From: Whalleya microplaca
Lineage: Eukaryota; Ascomycota; Sordariomycetes; Xylariales; Xylariaceae
Length of the DNA stretch: 64,000 nt
Reading direction: 5' to 3'
NCBI GenBank assembly: GCA_022497155.1
Contig: MU385723.1
Location: 682,001-746,000 of the forward strand
The translations under genes were made by a program, and so were the position numbers. The notes beneath the pieces were generated by a model. That model saw only the letters and a program-made list of their open reading frames with translations. It ran no database searches and was not told where the DNA came from. The stretch's first letter is position 1. Each line of letters begins with the position of its first letter. This document shows, one piece after another, positions 14,779 through 26,405 of this stretch.

Positions 14779-15662
14779 TTAGACCTTGAAACCACGCGAC
14801 CGTCTGCGACCACGGGCGTTCTCGAACTTGCGGCCCTTGGACTGGAGGTAGGGTTTCTGGAACTTGTGAGCATGTCGAAAATTAGTCTGATGAGGTGGTA
14901 CAGCATGCATACCTTGTGCTTGTGGGGGCCAAAGCCGAAGTGCTTGACAGCCTCACGGGCGTTCTTGGGGCCGCGGAGCAGCAGAGTGTTGCTGCCAGTG
15001 GGGGCACGCAGAGCCAGCTGGTCCAGAGTCAAAGCCTCACCACCGGCGGCGAGAATGCGAGCGCGGGCGGTGGCAGTGTATCGCAGAGCGGCGATGGTAA
15101 CCTTGGGGACCTCGAGCAGGCGGTTGTCATCGGTGACGGTACCGACAATGACGACGGTCTTGCCCTCCTGGCCCTTACCGATCTGAGTCTTGACGCGGGA
15201 GAGGGAGACGGGAGGTCGGTTGGTACGCGACATAAACAGGCGACGCAGAACGACCTTGTTGAAGCTGGAGTCGGTTCGGCCTGCGCAACAAATAATCGCA
15301 ATTAGTATGACTGCGCTCAAAAGGCCGACCTGCGCCAAGTCTCCTTTTCACGGGATCACTTACGTGCCAGGAAGCGGTAGAGCTTCACCAAGAGCTTCAG
15401 GTAGACATTGTCGCTCTTGGGGGCCTTGCGGTGGGTGCTGCGCACGTGGTGGCGGTCGAGATCGATACCTATTCAGAGAGAAAAAGCCACTGTCAGCTTT
15501 TTTATTCTAATATGCTCTGTTGGGTGTATCTCCCATGAGATAATTCCCTTTTCGCAGAGGACGAGAGAGATAGATAGAGCGACGGCAGCATCGTCATCTT
15601 CATCTATCTCTCAGGTCTCCACTCGCATAGAAAAACTCCAAATAAATAACGAACGTACCCAT
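14779..15662 (-). CDS. RPL18: 60S ribosomal protein eL18
   Basis: Four exons: 15662-15659, 15468-15364, 15280-14913, 14862-14779, giving 186 aa, the family's normal length. The first coding exon is only four bases (ATG plus one G). The protein shows the typical eL18 signatures: [12 protein letters not shown], then Phe-Met-Ser-Arg-Thr-Asn-Arg-Pro-Pro, the Phe-Asp/Thr-Leu-Asp-Gln-Leu-Ala-Leu region, and the basic C-terminal Gly-Arg-Lys-Phe-Glu...Arg-Gly-Arg-Arg tail. It is a cytosolic large-subunit protein. The first intron (15658-15469) is the longest, which is usual for fungal ribosomal protein genes where the leader intron supports expression. Confidence 0.95.
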
Positions 15663-16591
15663 CTTGACGGTGACTCTTCGCGAATTGATGGAGTGAGAGT
15701 CGATGGGGAGAAAGCTGTCGGTTAGTAGTGGTTGTGAATAGGAACTCTTTTAGGTGGGCCGTGGAAAAGTTCGAAAAGTATGGCAGAGCGAGCAGAATTG
15801 TGTGGGTGAGCGGTGAGGGGTGGCAGTTAGGGTTAAAGTTGGGACCCACTGCGTCAAAGTATGTACTTCGTATCTTTACCTATTTAGGACATGGATTACC
15901 TAAGACAGATACCTAGGTACCTAAGAAAGCCCCATAGTGCTGACTTATCGATAATCCACTGTCGGTGTTCTATCAAGGCCCTCTCCGTGACACCATGAGC
16001 TCGCGCAATCTATCACATGTAGCTGTCATCCGTAGTAGTAACCTCTTACTAGTGTAAGAACATAGATTCGAAGGTTAACACGAGCATAAGTACCTATTGT
16101 TTTGTTGTTCCAAGATGTATTGTTCTTAGATATCTATCGCATTGCTCGGCCTCGCGCCTCTAGATACAAAAGCGCTGTCAACTCATGGCGATAATCTAAT
16201 CCAAAATGGATAAGCATGAGCCAGCCCGCCCGCCTTCACCCCATTTCACTCTCGAAACCTACCTACCAATGAATGGCTTCTTGTCCCTGTCCCTCAGTGT
16301 ATCCCCGTATAGTCCGTAGCAGCTAGTATCTGCTATCGTTTGCTTTGCCGCTTGTGCTCTATGTGACTCTATCGACCTCCCTTTAATGATGATGCGCCCT
16401 CCGATCCTTTCTTTTGTCTGCAACACCTCCTCGTGCTGCGATATACCAGTGCATAAACCGGCCCCAAGACACATGGATGTCCATTAAAAGCTTATGCATA
16501 TGAGTTGTGCATATCTAGTATAGGTAGGCCGCTATAGGTAGTCGGGATGTAATCCCAAATGATAAGTGGTAGCCTCGTTTCGTCTTCTCCT
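15663..16591. other. eL18 promoter region
   Basis: Holds the eL18 promoter and leader on the left and the 3' flank of the mitochondrial carrier gene on the right. Near 15885-15930 there are CCTAGGTACCTA-like palindromic steps of the kind scattered through many Sordariomycete intergenic regions. No gene seen. Confidence 0.4.
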
Positions 16592-17899
16592 CTATAAAGA
16601 GGCTGGCTCTGGCTTCAATCCAACCAAGAAATCGCGGGTGACTTCGAAGCTGAGCCAGTTGGCCGCCATGCTGGGGGCGACCTTCAGAAGGTTGGGAATG
16701 AGGCCCTTATATAGACCTCGTACACCTTCCTGGGTCACTATAACTCTGATTGCGTCTCCAATTGACTTGTATTGGTAGCCCATACCGGACATGGTGTTAA
16801 TTTGGAACCTGCGCCGCAGGACATCGCTGTGTTCAAAAGTTTAGTAGCCTGCCGTTGAATCCCACACCAGAAGAAGAACACTCACAATGGATATGTACAC
16901 GTCTGCGCAACAGCACCCGATACGGCACCCGCAAGGAGCTTCCGGACTGCACTGGGGTTCTGCTCACCGTCGGGGGTAAGGTATTTACGGACAAATTCAT
17001 AGGTCATGAAGTTCAGTCCTACCTGAAAAAAGATTGTAAGCATTTTCTGGCCGTGTGATACGATACACGTTGCTGTGGATCATGAACGTACGTATGGAGC
17101 TACACCTGCAACAGTTGGTATTATCCCACGGTACAAGGCTAGAAAGCCACCCTCGTTCTTGTACATCGAGCCCATCGTAGTCCACATGCCGGGCATTTTG
17201 TCTTTTGGTTTGTTGCTGAGTGCAGCAAATGACGCTGTTTGGATGGACAGTCGAGTCCGCACGATGTCGAGCGGATATGTGAAGAAGACCGATGTGATGC
17301 CTGCAATGCCGCCGCATGCAAGCCGCTCGATGGGGCTCAAGCCAGCCCCTGGGTACTTCTCAAAAAAGTGCTGCAAAGCATCGTCAGTCAAACATCAACG
17401 ATTTCGCCACAAGCTCTGGGGGGTTCCAGACACATTGCCGATAATATCAACAACAGCTTAATCGAACTTACCCGCTTGTAGAGATTATAGCTTCCGAACT
17501 GAACCGCAGAGTAAGGGACTATGCGGATGCAATTGGTGCCATTGCCGGCCATGAAACCTCTCCAGCCCTCTTCCTTCCACATCTTGGCAAGCGCCTTGCC
17601 TACTGGCATCTGGTATTCGCTGTGGCCGGCGCTCTGTACTTGGAACAGAATCTTGAGGCGCTCGAGGGGGGAGACGACGGTCCTCGACACGGCACCGGCA
17701 ACGCCACCGGCGCAGAACGCGGCGATCACCGGCTGAGAGATGGTCTCGCCAAACTGATTCCATCTGGCCCCATTGGGAAGTTTAGTCTTGATCTCTTCCG
17801 AGTTCTGTGGAACATGAGTCAGCTGCTGCTCGCGCGCAAGCCCCTGATACGGGCATCGGGAAAGCAGGGAAGACGAAGACGAAGACGCACGTTAGCCAT
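16592..17899 (-). CDS. Mitochondrial carrier (SLC25 family)
   Basis: Five exons: 17899-17891, 17804-17472, 17370-17092, 17022-16886, 16826-16592, giving about 330 aa, the normal carrier length. The three repeats each show the signature Pro-X-[Asp/Glu]-X-X-[Arg/Lys]: Pro-Leu-Glu-Arg-Leu-Lys, Pro-Leu-Asp-Ile-Val-Arg and Pro-Leu-Asp-Val-Leu-Arg. Six transmembrane helices are expected. The sequence around [10 protein letters not shown] and [10 protein letters not shown] is that of the ATP-Mg/CoA/APS-like branch of inner-membrane carriers. Within this branch the yeast YPR011C (adenosine phosphosulfate) type is my best guess, but substrate assignment from sequence alone is uncertain. The first exon codes for only Met-Ala-Asn. 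Confidence 0.9.
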
Positions 17900-19958
17900 G
17901 TTGGAGTCTCGGCAACCCAGAGGGTGGGAAAGAGGTTGCGGCTCGCAATGCGATGGATAGGCCGGGGGTGGTAGGTGGGTGAAGTAGACGGGAGCTTCGG
18001 CGTAGCTATTGCGCGGGCATGTATTAAGGATTCGGGAACGGTATACTCGGGGTATAGGGATAATGGAAAATGGATGATCGACTATCGCGACGATGTAATC
18101 TTCATGGAGAGGACCTGGACAACTTGGGCGACATAGTCGAGCTTGCAGGGCTGGTTATCGAGGGCAAACATAGGTAACGGCGGTGGTTGCGGCGGTGGTA
18201 GCGGCGGTTTGCTCCAGGGCGTTGTTGTACTGCATCAGTTCGATCAGATCATCGGATTGATCAAGGTTTTCCCAACATAAGGCCCTACGGCTTTGAAACT
18301 GTACAACAAAGTAACGTTCAGCACTAGAAGAGAAAACGAGCGTGTACAATGAACGAGCTACCGGGAGAATGCAAAGAGAAGAGAGAGGACAGAGGGAAAA
18401 TAAAGGTTGGAACACAGGCTCTGGTGCACATGGAAGAGGATGGGAAATGGTAGGTGTCAAGTGAGGTCGGCCAGTCGGCGAGTCTGGAGTCTGCGAGCCT
18501 GCGCGGCGTCAAAGCTTAAAAACAAAAATAAAAAGATTACAGTTTAATAAAAATGGAATTTGGACACTGACCTCCTGCCTCCCTCTCACTCAGCTCACCT
18601 GCACCGCGGCAGTCGCTTTTTAGTCGCTCCTTCACGACCTGACAACTTGAACTCTTTATGCGCTGGTCTTGTGCCAACTGTCACCAGGTACCAACATCCA
18701 AATGCTTTGATACTTTTTACTAATTGATATTAATAACCCTTCTCTCTGTACTCTCTGTACCTACACAAACTCCGGAGACAGTGATAATGACAATGACAAT
18801 GACAATGACAATGACAAATAAAGTTGGCCCGCGTTTGTTAACTCTGCGGCAATAAGGCTGTGTGCTCTGTTCTGTACTTCCAAAAGGAACAAGTACATGT
18901 AGGTATATATGTAAGGTACATATATATAACTCAAATTAATACATAAGGTGGTGGTCCTTTAAAAGATTCTAGTAATGACACTAAGAGCAACGCCTTATAT
19001 TAAATACACCTTTAGTCGAGTGTCTGTCCACTACACTCAACTGGATTTCAAAGAAAGAGGGGCGGAAAGAGACGATAGCTTGATGGTTATCGAAAAATCC
19101 TAAAATTCTAAGGTTGTCCTGGGAATGAATCCGCGTAGAACTATTGGTAGTTCAAGTGCATAGCGACGGCACCTCCCCCATGGACCCTTGTACGGCGATG
19201 ACGTGACCAGACATGAAGGGGGATTCGGTAATGTCAGAACTACAGGCGCCTGAACTCCACGATCCGGATGGGATCTTCGCTTCTAGTTGCTCAAATTCAT
19301 CCAATTCCCGATGGTCTGGTTGGCTGGGCGCTTCCCGATGATGAACTCTGCGGAGTACATCAACCTATCTACTGTGCGCTAACCGGAGCTCTGCCGGGTT
19401 ACACCGGAACGGATCTCGCTGCCGGATGCACGCTTGCTTCTGGTGTCTGCGTGGAAAGGATTAGGTGGAAGATCAAGCAGCCAGTTGACCCATATCTACC
19501 ACAGATAAATAGATAGTCGCGTGATCTCCTAATTTCAGGTGACACTAATTGATAGGCACGAGGCTAGGATCTTATAAAGTAGATTGTAGATTATAAGATC
19601 CTAATAACACTCATATTGGATCTGAACCCAGTTATAGAATATGAAATAGTTGCATTCTCACTATGTAGCTCTACCTATGATCTCCTAAGGGGAAAGACCC
19701 CATTTCCCTAGCTAGCAGAAGTGGAAATTCCTAGCACTCTCGGCTGCTTTACTAGTATTGTGTCCGGCTTCAGGCTCTCGATTTTTTTTCGCAGTATTAC
19801 GTTCATATGTCCGTCGGTCGATGGAATCGAGACTAGAAGATGAGTGGCAGCCCAACGTAGAAACATAATAGAATACTAGATGTCCAGCGAAAGGGAAAGA
19901 AACTTTTGACGCCCAAATGCAAACCCCTGCCAGTAACTGACTTGGCCAGGTATACTTA
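17900..19958. other. Intergenic, carrier promoter
   Basis: About 2 kb without a recognisable gene. It contains the carrier promoter on the left and the 3' flank of the SR-protein gene on the right. A moderately G+C-rich patch at about 19190-19500 has an 82-codon open frame with no known domain. A hexanucleotide microsatellite lies at 18787-18816. Confidence 0.4.
18787..18816. repeat. (ATGACA)5 microsatellite
   Basis: Five perfect copies of ATGACA in non-coding DNA upstream of the mitochondrial carrier gene. Confidence 0.9.
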
Positions 19959-21171
19959 TCACTCCGCAACATCCAGGTCATCATGCTGAGGGGGAGGACT
20001 GTCGGCTGCTGATTCAAAAGTCAGCTCTGCGTTCAACCTGAGTGGTATGGAAGAGTTGTTGCTCACCTTTCCGATCATCACCATTAGTGCCATTATCACG
20101 TCGGTCGCGGTCGTCTCGGTCGTCTCGATCGCGGTCACTGAGATGTAGGTGTGAGTTCCTTCTTGATCACTGGGCTGGCTGGAGATTGGGTTTTATACCG
20201 AGGGTCCGGGCTGCGAGAACGGTCGCGTGTGTCACGACGCTCACGGTCGTAGTCCCGATCCCGCTCGCGGTCGTAATCCCGGTCTCGGTCACGCTCACGG
20301 CGATCATCCTTTCTGGGAGAGATGTCGCGAGTGCTGCGGCGAGGAGAAGGAGAGCGACCACGGCGTGGGGATCGGCCTCCACGACCTGCGTCACGTCGGT
20401 CACGGTCACGTCCGGAGTCGAAACGCCAAGAAGCTGACGGAGGAGTACGAGCCCACTGTTGACATATTAGACAAATGTGTTCAACAAACCAATGTCTATC
20501 TAGTATAGAACATACCTCAATCTTCAGAATGTCGTCACGTCCGATGCGCTTGTTATGCATTTCGTAGTAGGCGTCATCAGCATCACGACGATCCTCATAC
20601 TCCACAAAGGCAAACCTAGATAGACCGCCTGTGAGCCTTGTGAACTTAGCAACAACATTCAGGTTTTACTTACAGTCGGCTACTCGCAGAGCGCGGAGCA
20701 GGGATGTCACAACGCACAAGGCGACCATAGCTAGATGAATAATATGTCAGCAATCCCAGTAAAGTAGATGACTTTCCCAATGATCCGCATCGATTGCGTG
20801 ATGGACCGAAATTCCTGCCACGACTAGCAGGCGGCGTGGCACGAAGGAATTGAGGATGCTGTACGACCGCTCGATCGAAGGAGAGGGAGTGGCTGAGATG
20901 GAGACGTAGGGCGATGGGGGCGAGGGAGTTAGAAGCGTAAATAAAGAGACGGATCGAGGACTCGACGACCAAGCCGAGAACGACGAAGCGACGTCGGAGG
21001 GAGGGCGAGGAGGGAAGGCAGGTGGCATCGGACACCGCATGCGAAGGACGGTCGATCGATTCACCGACGACGAGGATAGTAGACATACCGTTCGAATTCG
21101 TAGGCGAGGTCGCGAGCACGCGTGCCATGGCTGAAGCCAGTCACGTAGAGGGTGGTACCGCCTCGGGACAT
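19959..21171 (-). CDS. SR-type splicing factor, one RRM plus RD/RS tail
   Basis: Six exons: 21171-21089, 20730-20674, 20615-20516, 20455-20199, 20137-20067, 20008-19959, giving about 205 aa. The N-terminal RRM starts almost at Met1: RNP2 is Leu-Tyr-Val-Thr-Gly-Phe and RNP1 is Arg-Leu-Phe-Ala-Phe-Val-Glu-Tyr. A Ser-Pro-Arg-Arg block and long Arg-Asp/Arg-Glu repeats form the RS-like tail, and the protein ends in an acidic Asp-Leu-Asp-Val-Ala-Glu. It should bind exonic enhancers in pre-mRNA in the nucleus, like yeast-type Srp proteins. Two oddities: the first intron is 358 bp and C/T-rich, far longer than its neighbours; and the fourth intron (20198-20138) starts with a weak GTATAA. If that intron is retained the frame stays open for 20 more residues and then stops, giving a different C terminus. 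I chose the spliced form because the downstream exon continues the Arg-Asp repeat. Confidence 0.87.
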
Positions 21172-22936
21172 GATGATGGCTGCAGTGCGCAGTAGAAGGG
21201 AACGTCAAAACAAAAGATGAGTAGGAGGAGAGTATGATGGTGAAGTTGAGTGTGTGTAGAAGTCAGCCTTGATGGTGCAAGGCGGGAAATTGATTGTAAG
21301 AGTGTTGCTTGGGGACAAAAGTCGTTGAATTAACTTTGCCAGAAGTGGGCAACGTATGCAGTAGTAGTAGTTCGTGGGAAAGTTTTAGCAGTGGTTGGCC
21401 GACCTAATGAAATCTGTTGTAAGAGGTGCACGGTGACAAACAAATGGGTGCACTGTAGAGGAATTGAATGGTGCACGTTACAAAATTGACAAACACACAG
21501 TGGAGTAGAGGCAAACTTGGGAGGATGGCCGTGTATGATGGAAGAATCCGTACAGTGAATAACATATAATCGACGCACAGTGGAGAAGCAAACAGATGGA
21601 AGCCGCATGGTGGCTGGGTGGGTTTCGGGAGAACTAAAGGAAGGTGCGGCTGCGACGCTATGACGCCATTTAATCATTTGCCTACCCCTGATCAGTCAGC
21701 AGTGCCTTCCAACCTATCCGTAGCTGCCGTAGCTGCATGGTGGGCACCTAGCACCCCATGGTTACCTTAAGTTGGTTGTCTTCCACAATTATACGCTCAC
21801 AGGCTGACAACGCAATCGTCAACTTCAGTGTATGTAAACGTAATGTTGTAAGAACTTTATGATTTGCATAGTTATTCTGAAGGGTTGGTTATGGACAAAT
21901 GCTTCATTAAGTAAGAGGGGTGTGCAAATACATGTTTAGTCGCAGAGTCTATCTACTTAAAGCCACCTCGTATTGTCTTGAATTATAGTGGTTAATCGCT
22001 AGGATATAGTGGGAGAGGCGCTATAAGGCTGGCATCTTAGGTGGCTAGTAGTTAATCCAGTAGAGTCTGGCAGGTTGTCAGGTGCATTTACAACCATAGG
22101 CAGGCAAAATTACCTGAAATGACAGTAATAAGAGCCCAAGATCGATGGCATTTCCAACAAAAGAAGGAAGGAGACTTTGTCCCTAGCCTACTAGAAAATA
22201 GCTTGGGTAGAAAATATCAGGAAACCCAACATGATGCTACAGGTCTATCCCCTGCCTTTACATGATAATAAGCCATCTAACATACAGCAGATTACAAGCA
22301 AGCGGCCGTGCTTCTAAGCCAAAGACCTTGCGACTAATATGGCTAACAAATAATAGCATACAGGTTACCGTATAAATATGCTTTCGAGCTGGACGTAGTT
22401 GTATACAAACATTGTATAACTTAAGAAGTCAGAGAGGGACCAAGTTAGAGAAAACCAGTATAACACGTAGGTTAAAATAAGGTGCTTTACCAAACGCTTT
22501 TGTGCCATGGAGATAACACACTGAGAGGAACTATTTATCACAAAGCCGAGGAAATTTGTTTGCTCGTAATATTCTTCTACAAGCATGTACAGCGGGAGTT
22601 AACATGGTGATCTCGCTGAGTGGCAAGAAAGGCAGAGGGAAAGCTCCAGTAATATATATCCGCAAACGCAAATAGTGATACTCAACACGCATGTGACAAG
22701 CCTCGCTGAAGTAAACCTATACAAGGAGGCAACGGGAGCGCCCAGGACTTCGATGGAGCATCACAATAAAACATCAGACCTTGGTCATTCTTGTCAATTC
22801 TAGAGACTCAGGGTTGGTAATTCTGTAGGCTAAGTGGTATATCCTAGTGCATTCTATTTTCCTCTTCCCTCCCCCCCTTCCCCAACGCCAAAACTGAACG
22901 CCGGACAGCAGCCACGCTGTTGAGACCAGAAACCCC
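21172..22936. other. Intergenic, SR-protein promoter
   Basis: No gene recognised in 1.8 kb. The left part is the SR-protein promoter and leader; the right part is the 3' flank of the sterol acyltransferase gene. Scattered short frames show no domain. Confidence 0.4.
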
Positions 22937-25457
22937 TCAAAGAATCAGATACAAACTGCACAACAGACTTGGGGCCGTAAAAATACCAACCCAGAATATC
23001 TATTCGCAAAGACGGAGTTAGTACGTTCCACGAAGGATTTCGAAAATAAGACAGATGTAGCCCTTTGAACAGACTGGGGCAGCACAAAGGGAATCAGGGG
23101 TTCTGTGTGTAGGTATGTACGCACCATATTACCAAGCGTCTTCTGGTTACGAAGCCACTTCGTCCGACTCAGCTTCACAAGCGGCAGCTGAAACATCTGG
23201 AGGATGAGCAGATAGCCACGGAGCTTCTTGAAGATACACCACATGACAAGCTCATGGACACAAGCGGAGAGGAAGAAGGTGATGAGAGTGGCTGTGTGCT
23301 TGTTGACTCTCATCGACGATATTGAACTGTGATAGACGTGGCGTAGCAGGAAATTGTGGACGGGCCGATTCCAGTCGCGGGCGAACTGGTCCCACGAGAC
23401 TATTTTGTTATTGTTAGTCTGCATGCAATAACCACATAGAATATAGGGGTGGAAGCGAAATGGAAAACCTACCGCTATTCCACCAGGCGTCATAGAAGCT
23501 TCGATCCGCAAAGTAAGTGAGCTCAGCGAGAATATTGAGGACCGTCTCCCAGATGAGGTACCAAGCCATCTAGAACAGGTCAGCCAAAGTATTCCTACCA
23601 CCATGTGGCAAAAATAGGTCTACTCACCAGATATTCCATCATGAATGGAAACATGAGGTCACTGAGCAGCCACGGGAACTCTCTGAACCTCTGAGTAAGG
23701 GTCCAACCCATCTCCTTCATCATGACGATTCTCATCACCACGGGATAGATGAATGCTTGTGAGACCATGATCATGACGAATATGACTCCGACCATAGCGC
23801 ACGCCTTCTCCGCCACGTACAGCCAGTTTATGTTGTCAGACCGAGGATATTCCAGTTCGTATACCACGGTCGGCAGTACAATGTATTCATAGTGGTTCAG
23901 GAATGTAAGGTTGTTCGGGTAGTGTCGTATGGCGTCAGTTGCTCTGCCTCTGAGTGCATCGGTAAGTGTATCAGCTTCCCACTTGATCAGCCTCTCGAAT
24001 ATGTGTAGTTGGTCCATGTCGAGCGGTTTCCCGGATCCGATGGCATGAGATATGCTCTCAATATCAGTCCTTTCTTTAGATCGAGACTTAGACAATGAAA
24101 GCCGCCTCTCGTGGAACTCGCTCGCTGACGGCTCACGCATGAGGTGCGACGTTGAAAGAGCGGAGGCCGGCGGACTTGTCCGCGATGGCGAAGTGACTGG
24201 AGACACATTTTCAAGCTGCTTCAACCTGGCGAGTAGATTTTGCCGTTTCTTGTATACAGACGAAAGGTGGCCGTTGTAAAATGCATAAGAGTGTTGTTTC
24301 ATTAACATCACGATCCCGTGAAGAACGAAAAACACAGTATCTGTATCAGCGTTAACATGGGTCGCCTTCAAGGTATTTCAGAAGTTGATTTCAAAATTGA
24401 GTCATTCAACAAGAGTGTATAGGCTGACTAATGACTTTAAAACAACTGAGACATATACATACGTGTCCACGGCCAATCTCTCACAAGTGTTAGGCCAATT
24501 ACACCTGCGATGAACAGAGTCTGCCAAACCTGCAAAGTATACGTTAATATGTGTCTACCGGTGTGTAGGAGGGCGGAACTTACATTTTGGATAATCCACC
24601 CTGATTTTTGCCAATCCAGGTAGTCCAGGAAAACCAGCCTCTGGATTACCCAGCTCACTCCCGTAATGCCACACATGATGCCGTCGGATAGCAAGAGAAC
24701 GACGACTATCCCTAGATTAGCTTCAACTTGCCAATATGCAGAGTGATAATTCCAGCCTAAGCCAGTAGTAAAGCTTACCGTCTCTTCTAAACATAGTCTT
24801 CATGATCTCGTTGGTACCGAGTATGTTCCCAGTCTTCCTCCAATTCTCAGCACCCATCTTGATAATGAGAATGGCTATCGCGATCCAGAAGAGAACATAG
24901 AAGCCGTGAAACGGGCTATTCGCCGCATCTTGGTTTTGTCTGTCGAAAGCAGAGAACTGCCTCGTGAAGACCAGATCCCTAAGCTTCTCCCTTCGAACAG
25001 GCGCTCTGTCCGCTTTCTCCTATGAGCGTATCAGCGGTGCCCATATGCGTCTGCCTATAACTCCACATGAACCTATGCACACCTTGTCTAGTCGTTTCCT
25101 CAATATCTCACGAAGCTCTATATCGTCGGAGGCGATGACGTATGTCTTCTTCCCCTGATCGCCAGAACCCGAGTTCTCACTCATAGTCAAAGGCTCCAAG
25201 GGCAAGATATCAGGTGTATCAATGCCCGAGTCGTCAAAAGAGTTCGCCTTGGATTTACGCCGTAGCGAAATTGACACAGGCGGGTTCTGAGCATCGTAGT
25301 CCTCACTGCTGCTCTCTGAGGGCGTATCCGGATTGCGCTTCACGGACCTCAGAGCTTCAGCCAGCGCACCCGAATGCCGGTCCTCGTGCCCCGAGCCTTC
25401 ACTGTATCCCGCGGGATGTGCGTCTACAGCCGGCTCCTGGGCTTTTCCAGTAAACAT
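22937..25457 (-). CDS. Sterol O-acyltransferase (MBOAT, Are1/Are2 type)
   Basis: Eight exons: 25457-25083, 25019-24779, 24711-24584, 24529-24463, 24340-23628, 23569-23473, 23399-23125, 22999-22937, giving about 652 aa. The N-terminal 140 residues are polar and Ser-rich (cytosolic). Several hydrophobic segments follow, as in ER multi-pass MBOAT enzymes. The ACAT/DGAT signature Phe-Tyr-Asp-Ala-Trp-Trp-Asn and the catalytic histidine in Ser-Ala-Cys-Val-His-Glu-Leu are both present. The enzyme esterifies ergosterol with acyl-CoA for storage in lipid droplets. A long Ser-rich cytosolic loop lies between the first and later membrane segments, as in yeast Are proteins. The fourth intron (24462-24341) was set by requiring Trp-Pro-Trp-Thr-His-Thr-Val-Phe-Phe across the junction; the obvious earlier AAG acceptor is out of frame. 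The last exon codes for only 20 residues, including the final hydrophobic segment. Confidence 0.92.
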
Positions 25458-26405
25458 ATTGGATGACGAATATCAATATCTTTCAGCATAAGATGAGGAA
25501 TCAGGCGCTAGGAATGAACTCTGGGATTCGACCTTGCGCTACTTATAGTGCCAGGTGCGCAACTGAGTCTCGAATAGACACCGAACCGAGGCCAGCTCGA
25601 CTACACGGCTTTGCTTTAATAGTTCCTTCGTCCGATCGCCGTCCATGGGATCAATGACATATATGTGCCGGGACCAAAAATCTCACATGTGGCCGCCACA
25701 CTAAGTAGGTAAGCAGCAGAAGAGCTTCCATATAATCCGGTTGGAAGCCGTTACAGAAAACTGGGGACCGCCGTTGGTGTTAGAGCTATGTCCTTGGAAG
25801 ATCAGCTGCACGTATGTACGCTCAGCTGCCGTTGCAAAGTTTATAGTTAGGTATGGTAATTAGGGGATTCGGTAATTGTAATACAAGGCGCTTAATTAGC
25901 GCCGGGTTGTTGAGAGGTTTTCGGGTCTCTTCCATTTCTTTCGTTTTGTCATCTAGGTTGGAAGAGCCCGAGTCGTCCAGCGACCGGGCTCCGGGCAAGC
26001 GTTCGACGTAATGCGACTGTCATGCCCGCCATTGGCAGGCAGACAACTTCAGGCTTTTAGAAATGGTGGGGCATTGTTACACTGCTGACTACATACTGAA
26101 GTGCCGTTGAGTCCGGCGAAAATCGCCACATCCATCATATCCGAAAGGAACTACTACCGCTGTCTAGCTATACATGTACTTGGATTCCAAAGAGCATTGG
26201 CTTCGCTTCTTTTTTATGAAAGGGAGATTTTTTTTTGGTTTGGCCTGTCTGTATGAAGACTGCATATGGAAACCCGACCACGGCTAATCAATAAGGGAAC
26301 AATCTAACAAACTTGAACACATCTCTTCGTCAAACCCCAGCTTTTAAAACCAGTCGCCCGATCCCCCGTCCCCTCTCGATGCATGGTAAGATAGGAATTT
26401 TTGAT
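25458..26405. other. Intergenic, sterol acyltransferase promoter
   Basis: Promoter of the sterol acyltransferase gene and 3' flank of the fimbrin gene. A poly-T run lies near 26229-26236. No gene seen. Confidence 0.4.

Noticed and set aside
15469..15658. Possible intronic box C/D snoRNA in the first eL18 intron
   Set aside because: A CTGA and a loose box C-like GATGACGA are present, but no proper box C and no terminal stem.
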